DNA of 64,000 nt from Gemmobacter fulvus (GCF_018798885.1 NZ_CP076363.1:62001-126000), one strand, 5' to 3'; counted from the stretch's first letter, positions 15,750 to 26,620 are shown. The notes: generated by a model from the sequence alone, not told the origin. Made by a program: numbers and translations.

Positions 15750-16793
15750 ATGAAGGCCGCGAGACTTTACGAATACGACCCCGCGATGAACGTGAAACTG
15801 CGCATCGAGGATATTCCCGCCCCGACGATCACCCGCCCGGATGAGGTGATTGTAAAGGTGGGGGCGGCGGGCCTGTGCCGCACCGATCTGCACATCATCG
15901 AAGGGGTGTGGCAGGGCATCATGGATCCGCATGGCGCGCTGCTGCCCTATGTGATGGGCCATGAAAATGCCGGCTGGGTCGAGGATGTGGGCAGCGCCGT
16001 CACCTCGGTGAAACCGGGCGATGCGGTGATCTGCCATCCGCTGCGCACCTGCGGCATCTGCCTGAACTGCCACCACGGCCACGACATGCACTGTGAACAC
16101 AGCCAGTTTCCGGGCCTTGGCCTGAATGGTGGCTTTGCCGAGTATTTTCTGACCAACGAACGCTCGCTCATCAAGCTCAACACCAATATCGCGCCGCTGG
16201 ATGTGGCCCCGATGGCGGATGCCGGGATCACCGCCTATCGCGCGGCGAAACGGGCGGCGAAGATGCTGCCCCCCGGCAGCTATTGCGCCGTGCTGGGTGT
16301 GGGCGGGCTGGGCCATATCGCGCTGCAGGTGCTGCGCGAAATGTCTGGCTGCCGCACCATCGCGATTGACCGCGAACCGGGCGCGCGGGTTCTGGCGAAA
16401 GAGCTGGGGGCCGATCATGTGCTGGATGGCGGGCCGAACCTGATCGAAGAGCTGAAGTCGATCACCGGCGGCGGCGCACATGTAGTGATTGATTTCGTGG
16501 GCGAACTGGGGGTGGAAAACATCTGCTGGCGTCTGCTGCGCAAGGGCGGCGAGGTGATCGTGGTCGGTTATGGCGGCACGATCGAAGTGCCGACGCTGGA
16601 TCTGGTGGCCAATGAAATCAAGATCGGCGGCAGTCTGGTGGGCGATTACACCGAGTTGGTGGAACTGATGGAGCTGAACGCCGATGGCAAGGTGAAGATG
16701 CACTACACCCAGTACAAGTTGGATGACATCAACACCGCCATCGACGATTTCAAGAACCGCCGCTTCACCGGGCGCGGCGTGATCGTGCCCTGA
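15750..16793 (+). CDS. Zinc-dependent NAD(P) alcohol dehydrogenase
   Basis: A second medium-chain dehydrogenase (347 aa) in the operon. The catalytic zinc motif is CRTDLH plus GHENAG. A complete structural zinc loop, CGICLNCHHGHDMHC, is present, unlike in the first dehydrogenase. The nucleotide motif is GVGGLGHIALQ near residue 183. It probably oxidises an alcohol product of the monooxygenase. AAAGGAG precedes the ATG. A strong hairpin follows, closing the operon. Confidence 0.87.
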   Translation: MKAARLYEYDPAMNVKLRIEDIPAPTITRPDEVIVKVGAAGLCRTDLHIIEGVWQGIMDPHGALLPYVMGHENAGWVEDVGSAVTSVKPGDAVICHPLRTCGICLNCHHGHDMHCEHSQFPGLGLNGGFAEYFLTNERSLIKLNTNIAPLDVAPMADAGITAYRAAKRAAKMLPPGSYCAVLGVGGLGHIALQVLREMSGCRTIAIDREPGARVLAKELGADHVLDGGPNLIEELKSITGGGAHVVIDFVGELGVENICWRLLRKGGEVIVVGYGGTIEVPTLDLVANEIKIGGSLVGDYTELVELMELNADGKVKMHYTQYKLDDINTAIDDFKNRRFTGRGVIVP

Positions 16794-16807
16794 CTCCGGG
16801 GCCGGAT

Positions 16808-16836
16808 CCCCGCCGTGCGCGAAGCGCGCGGCGGGG
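16808..16836 (+). terminator. Terminator-like hairpin closing the mim operon
   Basis: CCCCGCCGTGCGC (16808-16820) pairs with GCGCGCGGCGGGG (16824-16836), with one G-T pair, around a GAA loop. It sits 15 nt after the stop of the last gene. No strong T-run follows. Confidence 0.55.
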
Positions 16837-16961
16837 TGCTGCTTCAGGCTGATAGCAGCGGGGACGGGCGGGGTGATCATTTCCGACAAAAATACTCTTG
16901 ATCTTGGTTGGGCCAATATCTAAGGGAACATGACGATTTTTGTCAGAAATGGAATGACCCC

Positions 16962-17996
16962 ATGCGGACCAAAAGCCTCGCGGCGCTGATTGGCTTTGCC
17001 GCCACCCTTCTGTCCACTGCCGCGCTTGCAGAGCCGACAGTTTATCCCCTGACAATCGAAAATTGCGGCCAGCAGGTCACCTTCGCCAAGGCCCCGGAGC
17101 GCACGGTCGCCCTGGGCCATAACAGCGCCGAGATCCTGTTCCTGCTGGGGCTGGAGGACCGGATGGCAGCTACCGCCTTTTGGCCGAACAAGGCGCTGCC
17201 AGAGGTTGAGGCCGCGAACAGCAAGGTCGAAGTTCTGACGGTGGAATTTCCGACGCTGGAAGCGGTGCTGGCCAAACAGCCTGATTTCATCCCGGCAATG
17301 ATCGTGACGCTGATGGGGCCGGACAGCAAGGTGGCCAAGCGCGAGGATTTCGAGAAGTTGGGCATCGCGACCTATCTCTCGCCGAGTGCCTGCACCACGG
17401 TGGCTGACACGCAGAATGCCAATGGCAGCAAGGCGACGAGCGTCTATGGCCTGCGCGAAAACCTCTGGACCATGGACCTGCTATATCAGGAAATCGACGA
17501 TCTTGCGCGCATCTTTGACGTACAGGATCGCGGGCAGGCGCTGATTGCGGATTTCAAGCGGCGCGAGGCCAACCTGCGCGCCGAGTTTGCCAAGCGGGAC
17601 GACCTGACCTTCCTGTTCTGGTTCTCGTCGCCATCGCCTGCCGATGACGCCTATCTGACCGGCGGCAATGGCCCCTCGGCCTATATTGCCGATCTCCTTG
17701 GCGGATCGAACGCGCTCAAGACCGAAGCAGAATGGCCGGCCCTTGGCTGGGAAGGCATCATGGCCACCAATCCGACGGTCATCGTCGCGGCGCAGGTCGA
17801 CCGCAAGCGTTGGGGCCTCGACGAGGCCGAGAACAAGATCGACTTCCTCTCCACGGATCCGGCGGTCAGCCAGATGGAGGCGGTGAAATCGGGCCGGATC
17901 GCGGTGATCAGCGGGGCGGCGATGAACCCCTCGGTCCATACGATTTATGGCGCAGAACAATTGGCCAAACAGATCAAAGCGTTTGACCTGAAGTGA
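16962..17996 (+). CDS. Siderophore-type ABC transporter, periplasmic binding protein
   Basis: The 344-aa protein has a clear signal peptide (MRTKSLAALIGFAATLLSTA, cleavage near ALA-EP). It shows the FecB/FepB fold signature, with RTVALGHNSAEILFLLGLED near the N-terminus and HTIYGAEQLAKQIKAF at the end. It captures an iron-siderophore, haem or possibly corrinoid ligand in the periplasm. I chose ATG 16962 because it gives a proper signal peptide and a GGAATG site 7 nt upstream; the frame opens further upstream without one. Its stop overlaps the permease start (GTGA). Confidence 0.82.
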   Translation: MRTKSLAALIGFAATLLSTAALAEPTVYPLTIENCGQQVTFAKAPERTVALGHNSAEILFLLGLEDRMAATAFWPNKALPEVEAANSKVEVLTVEFPTLEAVLAKQPDFIPAMIVTLMGPDSKVAKREDFEKLGIATYLSPSACTTVADTQNANGSKATSVYGLRENLWTMDLLYQEIDDLARIFDVQDRGQALIADFKRREANLRAEFAKRDDLTFLFWFSSPSPADDAYLTGGNGPSAYIADLLGGSNALKTEAEWPALGWEGIMATNPTVIVAAQVDRKRWGLDEAENKIDFLSTDPAVSQMEAVKSGRIAVISGAAMNPSVHTIYGAEQLAKQIKAFDLK

Positions 17997-19033
17997 GCAG
18001 CGGCGTCGAAAAAGAGGCCGGGGCAGGGTGGCTTGCCCTGTTCCTCGGCCTCACGCTGATCGTTCTGGCCATCGTGGTCGCCGTGGCGGCGGCGATTGGC
18101 GACTATCGCATCGGGGTAGGCACGGTGTTTCTGGCCGTGACCAATGGGCTGGGCCTGACGACGGCGGACATCCCGCCGATCGAACAAAGCGTGGTCTGGG
18201 ATCTGCGGCTGAGCCGGGCGCTGATTGCGGCGCTGGCGGGTGCCGGGTTGGCGATCAGTGGCGCGATTCTTCAGGCGTTGTTGCGCAACGCGCTGGCCGA
18301 ACCCTTTGTGCTGGGCGTTTCGGCCGGGGCTTCGACCGGGGCGGTTGCGGTGATCGTGCTGGGCATTGGCGCAGGCAGCCTGTCCTTGTCGATGGGCGCC
18401 TTTGCCGGGGCGTTTGCTGCCTTTGCCATGGTGGCGCTGTTGTCAAACGGCGCGACCAGCGGGCCGAACCATACGATCCTTGCGGGGGTCGCGGCGTCGC
18501 AGCTGTTCAACGCGCTGACCTCTTATATCGTCACCACATCCGGCAATGCGCAGCAGGCCCGCGACGTGATGTTCTGGCTTCTGGGCAGTTTCGGCGGCGT
18601 GCGCTGGCCCGATTTTCAGCTGTTGCTGGTGGTTGTGTGCCTCGGCCTCTTGATCTGTCTGCTGATGGCGCGATCCCTTGATGCCTTTACCTTTGGCGAT
18701 GAGGATGCCGCGTCGCTTGGCGTGCCGGTTGCGCGCATCCGGCTGATATTGTTCGGCGTTACCGCGATGATGACGGCAAACATCGTCAGCATGGTGGGCA
18801 CCATCGGCTTTGTCGGCCTCGTGGTGCCTCATGCCGCGCGGTATATCGTGGGGCCGCTGCACCTGCGGCTTCTGCCCGCCTGTGCGGCAGTGGGGGCGGT
18901 GTTCCTTGTGCTGGCCGACATCGCCTCGCGTGTGGTGGCCGAACAGCAGACCATCCCCATCGGCGTCGTCACCGCAATGGTGGGCGTGCCGTTTTTCGCC
19001 ATCATCCTTTACAGGGCGAGGCCGCAGACATGA
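17993..19033 (+). CDS. FecCD-family ABC permease
   Basis: The 346-aa permease has about ten hydrophobic spans typical of FecCD/BtuC permeases and the conserved LRLSRALIAALAGAGLAISG near residue 70. It starts at GTG 17993, overlapping the preceding stop by 4 nt, and ends over the ATPase start in the same way (ATGA). It forms the membrane channel of the importer; one permease gene implies a homodimer. Confidence 0.87.
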   Translation: MSSGVEKEAGAGWLALFLGLTLIVLAIVVAVAAAIGDYRIGVGTVFLAVTNGLGLTTADIPPIEQSVVWDLRLSRALIAALAGAGLAISGAILQALLRNALAEPFVLGVSAGASTGAVAVIVLGIGAGSLSLSMGAFAGAFAAFAMVALLSNGATSGPNHTILAGVAASQLFNALTSYIVTTSGNAQQARDVMFWLLGSFGGVRWPDFQLLLVVVCLGLLICLLMARSLDAFTFGDEDAASLGVPVARIRLILFGVTAMMTANIVSMVGTIGFVGLVVPHAARYIVGPLHLRLLPACAAVGAVFLVLADIASRVVAEQQTIPIGVVTAMVGVPFFAIILYRARPQT

Positions 19034-19791
19034 GCGTATCCGCGCAGAATCTGGTCTGGGGGGTGCGGCGCAAGACGATTGTCGCCGATGTCTCGCTTGC
19101 GGTGGCCCCCGGAGAGACGCTGGGCCTGATCGGCCCGAATGGCTCTGGCAAATCCTCCTTGTTGCGGCTGCTGGCGGGGTTGAAACAACCGCAATCCGGG
19201 CGGGTTGAAATTCTGGGGCAAGACATTGCCCGCGTGCCGCGCCGCGCGCTGGCGCGGCAGGTGGCTTTCGTGCAGCAGAGTGCGGCGACCGACACCAATG
19301 TGTCGGTGCGCGATGTGGTCCGGCTGGGGCGGACGCCCCATCGTTCGGCGCTTTCCGGCTGGACGGCCACGGATGAGGCCGCCGTTTCCGCCGCGCTGGA
19401 ACAGGTCGACATGACCGACCGCCGCACCCAGGCATGGCAAACCCTGTCGGGGGGCGAGCGGCAGCGGGTTCACATCGCCCGCGCCTTGGCACAATCGCCG
19501 CGCGTGATGTTTCTGGATGAACCGACAAACCATCTGGATATTCACCATCAGATCGAAATCCTGCGCATGGTGCGTGACCTTGATCTGACAAGCATTGTCG
19601 CGCTGCATGATCTGAACCTCGCCGCCATGTTCTGCGACCGGATCGTGGTGCTGCAAGCCGGGGCGGTGGTGGCCTGCGGCACGCCCGAAGCGGTGCTGAC
19701 CCCCGGGCTTTTGCGCGAGGTGTTCCGAGTTGAGGCAGAGGTGAGCGCAGGCCGCTGTCCGGGCCAGCCGCATATCCGCTTCAAGGCGTGA
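19030..19791 (+). CDS. ABC transporter ATP-binding protein (FecE/BtuD type)
   Basis: The 253-aa ATPase drives the FecBCD-type importer. Walker A is GPNGSGKSS, the signature LSGGERQRV, and Walker B MFLDEPTNHLDI. The gene lies between the mim and hut clusters and is convergent with hutF, with a 13-bp-arm hairpin between them. Substrate candidates are ferric siderophore (useful for a diiron enzyme) or cobalamin (needed by glutamate mutase downstream); the sequence does not decide. Confidence 0.9.
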   Translation: MSVSAQNLVWGVRRKTIVADVSLAVAPGETLGLIGPNGSGKSSLLRLLAGLKQPQSGRVEILGQDIARVPRRALARQVAFVQQSAATDTNVSVRDVVRLGRTPHRSALSGWTATDEAAVSAALEQVDMTDRRTQAWQTLSGGERQRVHIARALAQSPRVMFLDEPTNHLDIHHQIEILRMVRDLDLTSIVALHDLNLAAMFCDRIVVLQAGAVVACGTPEAVLTPGLLREVFRVEAEVSAGRCPGQPHIRFKA

Positions 19792-19828
19792 TGCGGCAGA
19801 CGAAAGGCGCTGTCGCGCGGGTCTCGCG

Positions 19829-19871
19829 CAGAACTGCCCCCCTGATCCTGAGCTAAAAGGGGGCAGTTCTG
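19829..19871. terminator. Bidirectional terminator between the ABC importer and hutF
   Basis: CAGAACTGCCCCC (19829-19841) and GGGGGCAGTTCTG (19859-19871) pair perfectly over 13 bp. The loop contains CTAAAA. It lies between two convergent genes and probably serves both. Confidence 0.65.
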
Positions 19872-19897
19872 GATGACGGGTGTCAGCTTCGGCCCGG

Positions 19898-21256
19898 TCA
19901 CATCGCGTCGATCAGGCCTTTCACGGCTGTCCGCCAGCCCGCGATGATCTGCTCGCGGTGGATGTGGCGGCCCTGTTTCACCTGATGCCGGCCTGCTGAC
20001 CACAGATCGGTGACCACAGTATCGGGGGCGGCAAAGGCCAGCCCGTCAAGAATGTGATCCGGGTGCAGGGCGCAAAGGCTCGGGTGCGACAGGTCAATCG
20101 CTGTCAGATCGGCGAGAGTGCCGACGGCTATCTGCCCGGCGTTGCGCCCCAAGGCCTGTGCGCCCCCGCGTGCCGCACCGACATAGAGGAATTGGCCGAC
20201 CGATCCTTCAGCCGGAACCATGACGTTGCGGGCAATGTCGCGCAGGCGCTGGCTGTATTCCAGTGTGCGCAGCTCTTCGGTCAGGCTGATACGGACGTTG
20301 CTGTCGGACCCGATGCCGAAGGCGCCGTTGGCGGCCAGCCATTCCGGCCCGTTGAACGGGCCATCGCCCAGATTGGCCTCGGTGATCGGGCAAAGCCCTG
20401 CCACGGCCCCGCTTTTCGCCAGCGCTGCCGTTTCCTGCGCCGTCATATGCGTGGCATGGATCGGGCACCAATCTGCGCCAATGGGCGTATTGGCCAGCAA
20501 CCATTCGACCGGCCGCGCCCCGAGCCATGCGCTCACATCGGCCACTTCCTTGGGCTGTTCGGCCACGTGAATGTGGATCGGGTTGCCTGCTGCCAATGGC
20601 AGGACGCGGGCCAGATCGGCAGGGCAGGTGGCGCGCAGGGAATGAGGCGCAATGCCCACGCGGGTATCGGCGGGCAGCGCAAGGGCCGCCGCGCGCGCGG
20701 CCTCCAGCAGCGCCGCAAAGCTATCGACGGTATTGCCGAACCGCAACTGGCCGGTGGAGAGCGGCTGCTGGCCCACACCGCCATAGCTGTAAAGAACGGG
20801 CAGATGCGTCAGGCCAATGCCGGTCAGGCTGGCGGCGGCAAAGATGCGGTTCGACAGTTCGGCGATATTTGCATAAGCGCCACCACCCGTCTGATGATGG
20901 ACATAATGGAACTCGCCAACGGCAGCGAAGCCGGTTTCCTGCATCTCCATGAACACAAGGGCGGCAATCGCCTCCATCTGTTCCGGCGTCAGGCGGTCCA
21001 TGAAGCGGTACATAAGGTCTCGCCAGGTCCAGAAACTGTCGCGGCCTGCGATGCGGTGTTCTGTCATGCCCGCCATAGCGCGCTGAAACGTGTGGCTGTG
21101 CAGGTTCGACAGGGCAGGAAGCAGTGCCGACACGCGCGTGTCGGTTGGTTGCGGGGCCGCCGCTTTGTCCACACCCGTGATGTGACCATCAGCAACCGAG
21201 ATCCTGACCTGCTTTACCCATCCCTCAGGCAACAAGGCGAGTTCTGCAAAAATCAT
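19898..21256 (-). CDS. hutF: Formimidoylglutamate deiminase
   Basis: The 452-aa amidohydrolase converts N-formimidoyl-L-glutamate to N-formyl-L-glutamate plus ammonia, the step that defines the five-enzyme Hut route. Metal-binding NLHSHTFQRAMAG near residue 52 and the C-terminal LADLTAIDLSHPSL pattern fit HutF. AAGGAG lies 8 nt before the ATG. It is transcribed divergently from hutIHGU across an 82-bp region that carries a HutC-type palindrome. Confidence 0.92.
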   Translation of the reverse strand: MIFAELALLPEGWVKQVRISVADGHITGVDKAAAPQPTDTRVSALLPALSNLHSHTFQRAMAGMTEHRIAGRDSFWTWRDLMYRFMDRLTPEQMEAIAALVFMEMQETGFAAVGEFHYVHHQTGGGAYANIAELSNRIFAAASLTGIGLTHLPVLYSYGGVGQQPLSTGQLRFGNTVDSFAALLEAARAAALALPADTRVGIAPHSLRATCPADLARVLPLAAGNPIHIHVAEQPKEVADVSAWLGARPVEWLLANTPIGADWCPIHATHMTAQETAALAKSGAVAGLCPITEANLGDGPFNGPEWLAANGAFGIGSDSNVRISLTEELRTLEYSQRLRDIARNVMVPAEGSVGQFLYVGAARGGAQALGRNAGQIAVGTLADLTAIDLSHPSLCALHPDHILDGLAFAAPDTVVTDLWSAGRHQVKQGRHIHREQIIAGWRTAVKGLIDAM

Positions 21257-21270
21257 AATGAAGACTCCTT

Positions 21271-21282
21271 ATGTGTAGACAT
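21271..21282. promoter_or_regulatory. HutC-type operator between hutF and hutI
   Basis: ATGTGTAGACAT is a near-perfect palindrome resembling the TGTATAGACA-like operators bound by HutC repressors. It overlaps the region just upstream of the hutF ribosome-binding site and can serve both divergent promoters. Confidence 0.5.
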
Positions 21283-21338
21283 AACCCTAATACTTGCATT
21301 AATAACGACTCGGCAACACCTTTTATGGAGCATGCGCC

Positions 21339-22550
21339 TTGCAGCACTCTACCGTGGTCCTGACGAACCTTCGTGCAGCAACCCTGCAGCCCGGCACAGA
21401 TCCTTATGGGTTGATCGAGGATGCAGCCCTTGTGCTGGTCGGGGACAAGATCGCCTGGGTCGGGCCGCTGGCCGCGCTGCCGGGTGACTATGGTGATCTG
21501 ACCGCGCAGGACATGGGCGGGCGTCTGGTCACGCCCGCGCTGATTGATTGCCACACCCATGTCGTTCACGGCGGCAATCGCGCGACAGAGTTCGAGATGC
21601 GCCTGCAAGGGGCAAGCTATGAGGCCGTCGCAAGGGCAGGGGGCGGCATTGTTTCGACCGTCAAGGCGACCCGCAACGCCTCGGAAGATGAGCTGGTCTG
21701 GGCGGCACTGGCCTTTGTCGATGCGATGATCGCCGAAGGCGTGGCGGTGATTGAAATCAAGTCGGGCTATGGTCTGGAGCGGGACACCGAACTGCGGATG
21801 CTGCGCGCGGCGCGGCGGATCGGCCAGATGCGCCCGGTTCTGGTGCGGACCAGTTTCCTCGCCGCCCATGCCGTGCCGGTGGAATATCAGGGCCGCGCGG
21901 ATGCCTATATCGACGAGGTGTGCATCCCCACGCTGCATGTCGCCCATGCCGAAGGGCTGGTCGATGCGGTCGACGGGTTTTGTGAGGGCATCGCCTTTTC
22001 CCCGACGCAGATCGAGCGTGTGTTCCAGGCTGCCCAGACGCTTGGCCTGCCGGTCAAACTTCATGCCGAGCAACTGTCCAACCTTGGCGGCGCGGCGCTG
22101 GCTGCGCGCTTCGGGGCCTTGTCTGCCGATCATCTGGAATATCTGGATGAAGCCGGAGTGGCCGCAATGGCCGCCGCCGGAACTGTTGCGGTCATTCTAC
22201 CCGGCGCGTTTTACACGCTGCGCGAAACCGCAATGCCGCCCATCGACCTGCTGCGCCAATATGCCGTGCCGATGGCAGTGGCGACAGATATGAACCCCGG
22301 CTCTTCCCCGATGGCCTCGCTGTTGCTCGCGATGAACATGGCCTGCACCCTGTTCCGCATGACCCCGGCCGAGGCCCTGGCCGGGGCGACGATCCACGCC
22401 GCCCGCGCTTTGGGTCTGACGGATCGTGGCACGCTGGCGACAGGGCAGGCCGCAGACCTTGCCATCTGGAACTGCGGGCACCCGGCCGAACTGGCCTATC
22501 GTATCGGCTTTAACCCCCTTCATCAGCGCATTCAGGGAGGCGTCCTGTGA
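21339..22550 (+). CDS. hutI: Imidazolonepropionase
   Basis: The 403-aa metal-dependent hydrolase opens 4-imidazolone-5-propanoate to formimidoylglutamate. The motif [13 protein letters not shown] (near residues 68-80) and [10 protein letters not shown] near residue 310 are diagnostic. The start appears to be TTG at 21339, with GGAG (21327-21330) 8 nt upstream; the nearby ATG at 21332 is out of frame. Its stop overlaps the hutH start (GTGA). Confidence 0.93.
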   Translation: MQHSTVVLTNLRAATLQPGTDPYGLIEDAALVLVGDKIAWVGPLAALPGDYGDLTAQDMGGRLVTPALIDCHTHVVHGGNRATEFEMRLQGASYEAVARAGGGIVSTVKATRNASEDELVWAALAFVDAMIAEGVAVIEIKSGYGLERDTELRMLRAARRIGQMRPVLVRTSFLAAHAVPVEYQGRADAYIDEVCIPTLHVAHAEGLVDAVDGFCEGIAFSPTQIERVFQAAQTLGLPVKLHAEQLSNLGGAALAARFGALSADHLEYLDEAGVAAMAAAGTVAVILPGAFYTLRETAMPPIDLLRQYAVPMAVATDMNPGSSPMASLLLAMNMACTLFRMTPAEALAGATIHAARALGLTDRGTLATGQAADLAIWNCGHPAELAYRIGFNPLHQRIQGGVL

Positions 22551-24097
22551 CCGCCGCACACCACACTCTTGTCCTGACCCCTGGTCAGACCACGCTGGAT
22601 CAGCTTGCCCGCATTTACCGCGAGGAAATGTCGGTCACACTTGATCGCAGTGCAAAGCCGGGAATTGAAGCCGCCGCCGCGGCAATCAAGGCCGCGGCCG
22701 CCGGGGATATTCCGGTCTATGGCGTGAATACCGGCTTTGGCAAACTCGCGTCCTTGCGTATCGCCCCGGATGACACGGCCACATTGCAGCGCAATCTGAT
22801 CCTGTCGCATTGCTGTGGGGTCGGCGAAGCCATCCCGCGCCGCCACGCCCGTCTGCTGATGGTGCTGAAACTGCTCAGCTTTGGTCGCGGTGCTTCGGGC
22901 GTGCGCTGGGAGTTCGTCGAGTTGATCGAGGCGATGCTGGCGCGCGGCGTCACGCCGATCGTGCCTGCGCAGGGCTCGGTCGGGGCCTCGGGGGATCTGG
23001 CACCGCTGTCGCATATGACGGCTGTGATCATCGGCGAAGGCGAGGCCGAGTATCAGGGCCGGGTGATGCCGGGGGGCGAGGCGCTGGCCGCCGCAGGCCT
23101 GTCGCCCGTCGCCCTTGGTCCGAAAGAGGGGCTGGCCTTCATCAATGGCACGCAATTCTCCACCGCCTTCGCGCTGGCAGGCCTGTTCGACGGCTGGAAT
23201 GCCGCGCAATCGGCCCTGGTAACCTCGGCGCTGTCGACCGACGCGATCATGGGGTCCACCGCCCCGTTGCAGCCTGAAATCCACAGCCTGCGCGGCCATG
23301 CAGGGCAGATCGAGGCCGCAGGTTTCATGCGCGCGCTGCTGAACGGCTCCGAAATCCGGGAAAGCCATATTGATGGCGACGCGCGGGTACAGGATCCCTA
23401 TTGCATCCGCTGCCAGCCGCAGGTCACCGGGGCGGCGATGGATGTGCTGCGTCAGGCCGCCCGCACGCTGGAGATCGAGGCGAACGCCGCCACCGACAAC
23501 CCGCTGGTGTTGAGCGAGGCTGGATTGATCGTTTCGGGCGGCAATTTCCATGCCGAACCCGTGGGCTTTGCCGCCGACATGATCGCGCTGGCCCTGGCCG
23601 AGATCGGTGCCATCGCCCAGCGGCGCGTGGCCCTGATGGTTGATCCGGTGCTGTCGTTCAACCTGCCGGCCTTCCTGACCCCGCGCCCCGGCCTGAACTC
23701 TGGCCTGATGATTGCCGAAGTCACCACGGCGGCACTTATGTCGGAAAACAAACACATCGCCATGCCCTGTGTGACCGACAGCACGCCCACGTCGGCCAAT
23801 CAGGAAGATCACGTGAGCATGGCTGCGCATGGTGCTGTGCGCTTGGGCAAGATGGTGCAGAACCTGAATGTGATCCTTGGCGTCGAGGCGATCTGCGCCG
23901 CCCAAGGCATTGATTTCCGAGCACCGCTGCACACCAGCAGCCCGTTGCAGGGCGTTGTCGCGCGTCTGCGGCAAGACGTGGCGACGATGGGCGATGATCG
24001 GTATATGGCCCCCGATCTGGCGGCGGCGGCGGCTCTGATCGGCAGCGGTGCGCTTGCACAGGCCAGCGGCCTTGCCCTGCCAGAGCTTTCGGCATGA
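22547..24097 (+). CDS. hutH: Histidine ammonia-lyase
   Basis: The 516-aa enzyme deaminates L-histidine to urocanate. The MIO cofactor forms from Ala147-Ser148-Gly149 in [12 protein letters not shown], and [11 protein letters not shown] lies at about 57-67, both hallmark motifs. Only one HutH-like protein is present, so a separate ergothionase is not seen. It starts with GTG, overlapping hutI by 4 nt, and overlaps hutG by ATGA. Confidence 0.95.
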   Translation: MTAAHHTLVLTPGQTTLDQLARIYREEMSVTLDRSAKPGIEAAAAAIKAAAAGDIPVYGVNTGFGKLASLRIAPDDTATLQRNLILSHCCGVGEAIPRRHARLLMVLKLLSFGRGASGVRWEFVELIEAMLARGVTPIVPAQGSVGASGDLAPLSHMTAVIIGEGEAEYQGRVMPGGEALAAAGLSPVALGPKEGLAFINGTQFSTAFALAGLFDGWNAAQSALVTSALSTDAIMGSTAPLQPEIHSLRGHAGQIEAAGFMRALLNGSEIRESHIDGDARVQDPYCIRCQPQVTGAAMDVLRQAARTLEIEANAATDNPLVLSEAGLIVSGGNFHAEPVGFAADMIALALAEIGAIAQRRVALMVDPVLSFNLPAFLTPRPGLNSGLMIAEVTTAALMSENKHIAMPCVTDSTPTSANQEDHVSMAAHGAVRLGKMVQNLNVILGVEAICAAQGIDFRAPLHTSSPLQGVVARLRQDVATMGDDRYMAPDLAAAAALIGSGALAQASGLALPELSA

Positions 24098-24900
24098 CAC
24101 CCGTCAGCATCACGCAAGGCGACAGCCCGGTCATTCTGGGCCTGCCGCATGGAGGCACCTTCGTGCCTGACGCGATGCTGGCGCGGCTGAATGACCGTGG
24201 CACCGCCCTGTCAGACACGGATTGGCACATCGCGCAGCTGTATCAGGGTCTGTTGCCCGGTGTCACGACGGTGGCAGCGACGTTTCATCGCTATGTCATC
24301 GACGCCAACCGCGACCCGGCGGGGGTTTCGCTTTATCCCGGTGCCAATACCACGTCGCTCTGCCCGACCACCGATTTCGACGGGATCGACATCTGGCTGG
24401 ACGGGCAGGCACCAGGCCCGGATGAGGTTGCCGAGCGCCGGGCGCATTACCACACGCCCTATCACGACGCTCTGGCGGCCGAGGTCGCGCGGGTGAAAGC
24501 CCGGCATGGTGTGGCGATCGTCTATGATTGCCACTCGATCCGCTCGACCATTCCTTTCCTGTTTGACGGGGTGCTGCCGGTCTTTTCTATCGGCACCAAT
24601 GACGGGCAGACCTGTGCGCCGCAGGTGACGGAGGTGGTCTCGGCCCCCTGTGCTGCGTCCTCCCGGTTCGACTCGGTGGTGAACGGACGCTTCAAGGGCG
24701 GCTGGACCACCCGCCACTATGGTCAGCCCGCCAACGGCGTTCATGCCATTCAAATGGAGCTGGCCCAACGTGCCTATCTCGCTGCCGAGGCGGCACCCTG
24801 GACCTATGCCGCCCAGACCGCCGCACCCCTGCGCGCGGTTCTGGCGCAAATTCTGCAATCTCTTGATACGCTTGCCCGTTCGGGCGTGCTCAACCGCTGA
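24094..24900 (+). CDS. hutG: N-formylglutamate deformylase
   Basis: The 268-aa zinc hydrolase splits N-formyl-L-glutamate into glutamate and formate. Family features include [14 protein letters not shown] near the N-terminus, [14 protein letters not shown] near residue 70 and YDCHSIRS near residue 145. It overlaps hutH by 4 nt. With HutF it makes the formate-releasing branch of histidine degradation rather than the formamide branch. Confidence 0.93.
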   Translation: MTPVSITQGDSPVILGLPHGGTFVPDAMLARLNDRGTALSDTDWHIAQLYQGLLPGVTTVAATFHRYVIDANRDPAGVSLYPGANTTSLCPTTDFDGIDIWLDGQAPGPDEVAERRAHYHTPYHDALAAEVARVKARHGVAIVYDCHSIRSTIPFLFDGVLPVFSIGTNDGQTCAPQVTEVVSAPCAASSRFDSVVNGRFKGGWTTRHYGQPANGVHAIQMELAQRAYLAAEAAPWTYAAQTAAPLRAVLAQILQSLDTLARSGVLNR

Positions 24901-24911
24901 AGGAGCCCCAC

Positions 24912-26594
24912 ATGCTTGACCGTAAGAACAGCCGCGACATTTACCCTGCGACCGGGACGGAGATCACGGCGAAAAGCTGGCAGACCGAAGCCGCGATGCG
25001 GATGCTGATGAACAACCTGCATCCCGATGTTGCCGAAAACCCGCATGAGCTGGTGGTTTACGGCGGTATCGGCCGCGCCGCGCGCAGCTGGGGTGATTTT
25101 GACCGGATCGTCGCCACGCTGAAGGATCTTGAGGAGGACGAGACCCTTCTGGTGCAATCGGGCCGCCCGGTCGCCGTTGTGCGCACGCACAAGGATGCGC
25201 CGCGTGTGCTGATCGCGAACTCGAACCTCGTGCCGCATTGGGCGACCTGGGATCATTTCAACGAGCTCGATAAGAAGGGCCTGATGATGTATGGCCAGAT
25301 GACCGCAGGGTCCTGGATCTACATCGGCACCCAAGGCATCGTGCAGGGCACTTATGAAACCTTTGCCGAGGCGGGCCGTCAGCATTACGGCGGGTCGCTG
25401 AAGGGCAAATGGATCCTGACCGGCGGTCTGGGTGGCATGGGCGGCGCGCAGCCGCTGGCCGCGGTGATGGCCGGGGCCTGCTGTCTGGCGGTGGAATGCG
25501 ACGAGACCCGCATCGATTTCCGCCTGCGTACCCGCTATGTCGACGCCAAGGCCAAGACCCTGGACGAGGCGCTGGCGATGATCGCGGACTGGACCGCGAA
25601 GGGCGAGGCAAAATCGGTCGGGCTGCTGGGCAATGCCGCCGATATCTTCCCGGAAATCGTGGCGCGGATGAAGGCGGGCGGCCCGCGCCCCGACATCGTG
25701 ACCGACCAGACCTCGGCTCATGATCCGCTGCACGGTTATCTGCCGCAGGGCTGGACGGTTTCGGAATGGCGCGCCAAACAGGAGAGCGATCCGAAAGCCG
25801 TGGAGACGGCGGCCCGGGCGAGCATGAAGACCCATGTCGCGGCGATGGTTGATTTCTGGAACGCGGGTGTGCCGACGCTGGATTACGGCAACAACATCCG
25901 CCAGGTGGCGCAGGAAGAAGGGCTGGAAAACGCCTTCGCCTTCCCCGGTTTCGTGCCCGCCTATATCCGCCCGCTGTTCTGCCAGGGCATTGGTCCGTTC
26001 CGCTGGGTGGCGCTGTCGGGCGACCCGGAAGACATCTACAAGACCGATGCGGCGATGAAGAAGCTGTTCCCCGAGAACACGCATCTGCACAATTGGCTGG
26101 ACATGGCGCAGGATCGGATCGCGTTCCAGGGCCTGCCCGCCCGCATCTGCTGGATCGGGCTGGGGGATCGGCACCGCGCCGGTCTGATGTTCAACGAGAT
26201 GGTGAAGAACGGCGAGTTGAAAGCGCCGATCGTGATCGGGCGTGATCACCTCGACAGCGGCTCCGTCGCCTCGCCCAACCGCGAGACCGAGGCGATGAAG
26301 GACGGGTCGGACGCCGTGTCCGACTGGCCGCTGCTGAACGCGCTGGTCAACACCGCCTCGGGCGCGACCTGGGTGTCGATCCACCATGGCGGCGGCGTGG
26401 GCATGGGCTTCTCGCAGCATTCCGGCGTGGTGATCGTGGCCGACGGCACCGATGACGCGGCCAAACGGCTGGAACGCGTGCTGTGGAACGACCCAGCCTC
26501 GGGCGTCTGGCGCCACGCCGACGCAGGCTATGACATCGCCATCGACTGCGCCAAAGCCCGCGGCCTCCGCTTGCCGACCATTCTGGGCAACTGA
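24912..26594 (+). CDS. hutU: Urocanate hydratase
   Basis: The 560-aa NAD-dependent hydratase converts urocanate to imidazolonepropionate. The protein is highly conserved: [13 protein letters not shown] (residues about 172-184) binds the tightly held NAD, and [19 protein letters not shown] lies near residue 490. It lies 11 nt after hutG with AAGGAG before the ATG. It completes the set hutFIHGU and is followed by a clean hairpin. Confidence 0.96.
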   Translation: MLDRKNSRDIYPATGTEITAKSWQTEAAMRMLMNNLHPDVAENPHELVVYGGIGRAARSWGDFDRIVATLKDLEEDETLLVQSGRPVAVVRTHKDAPRVLIANSNLVPHWATWDHFNELDKKGLMMYGQMTAGSWIYIGTQGIVQGTYETFAEAGRQHYGGSLKGKWILTGGLGGMGGAQPLAAVMAGACCLAVECDETRIDFRLRTRYVDAKAKTLDEALAMIADWTAKGEAKSVGLLGNAADIFPEIVARMKAGGPRPDIVTDQTSAHDPLHGYLPQGWTVSEWRAKQESDPKAVETAARASMKTHVAAMVDFWNAGVPTLDYGNNIRQVAQEEGLENAFAFPGFVPAYIRPLFCQGIGPFRWVALSGDPEDIYKTDAAMKKLFPENTHLHNWLDMAQDRIAFQGLPARICWIGLGDRHRAGLMFNEMVKNGELKAPIVIGRDHLDSGSVASPNRETEAMKDGSDAVSDWPLLNALVNTASGATWVSIHHGGGVGMGFSQHSGVVIVADGTDDAAKRLERVLWNDPASGVWRHADAGYDIAIDCAKARGLRLPTILGN

Positions 26595-26620
26595 GCGCGG
26601 CCTCGGCCCCCTTCCTTCAA

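Noticed and set aside
14061-16916. A 951-codon open frame on the minus strand opposite mimG and the second dehydrogenase
   Set aside because: It is the antisense shadow of two well-supported genes in GC-rich DNA, and is rich in His, Arg and Gln without any family motif.
22547-24097. HutH as an ergothionase (thiolhistidine betaine lyase)
   Set aside because: It sits in a complete canonical hut operon, overlapping hutI and hutG, and has ordinary HAL length and motifs.
24804-26516. A 570-codon minus-strand frame opposite hutU
   Set aside because: Shadow of the highly conserved urocanase; composition is typical of antisense GC-rich frames.
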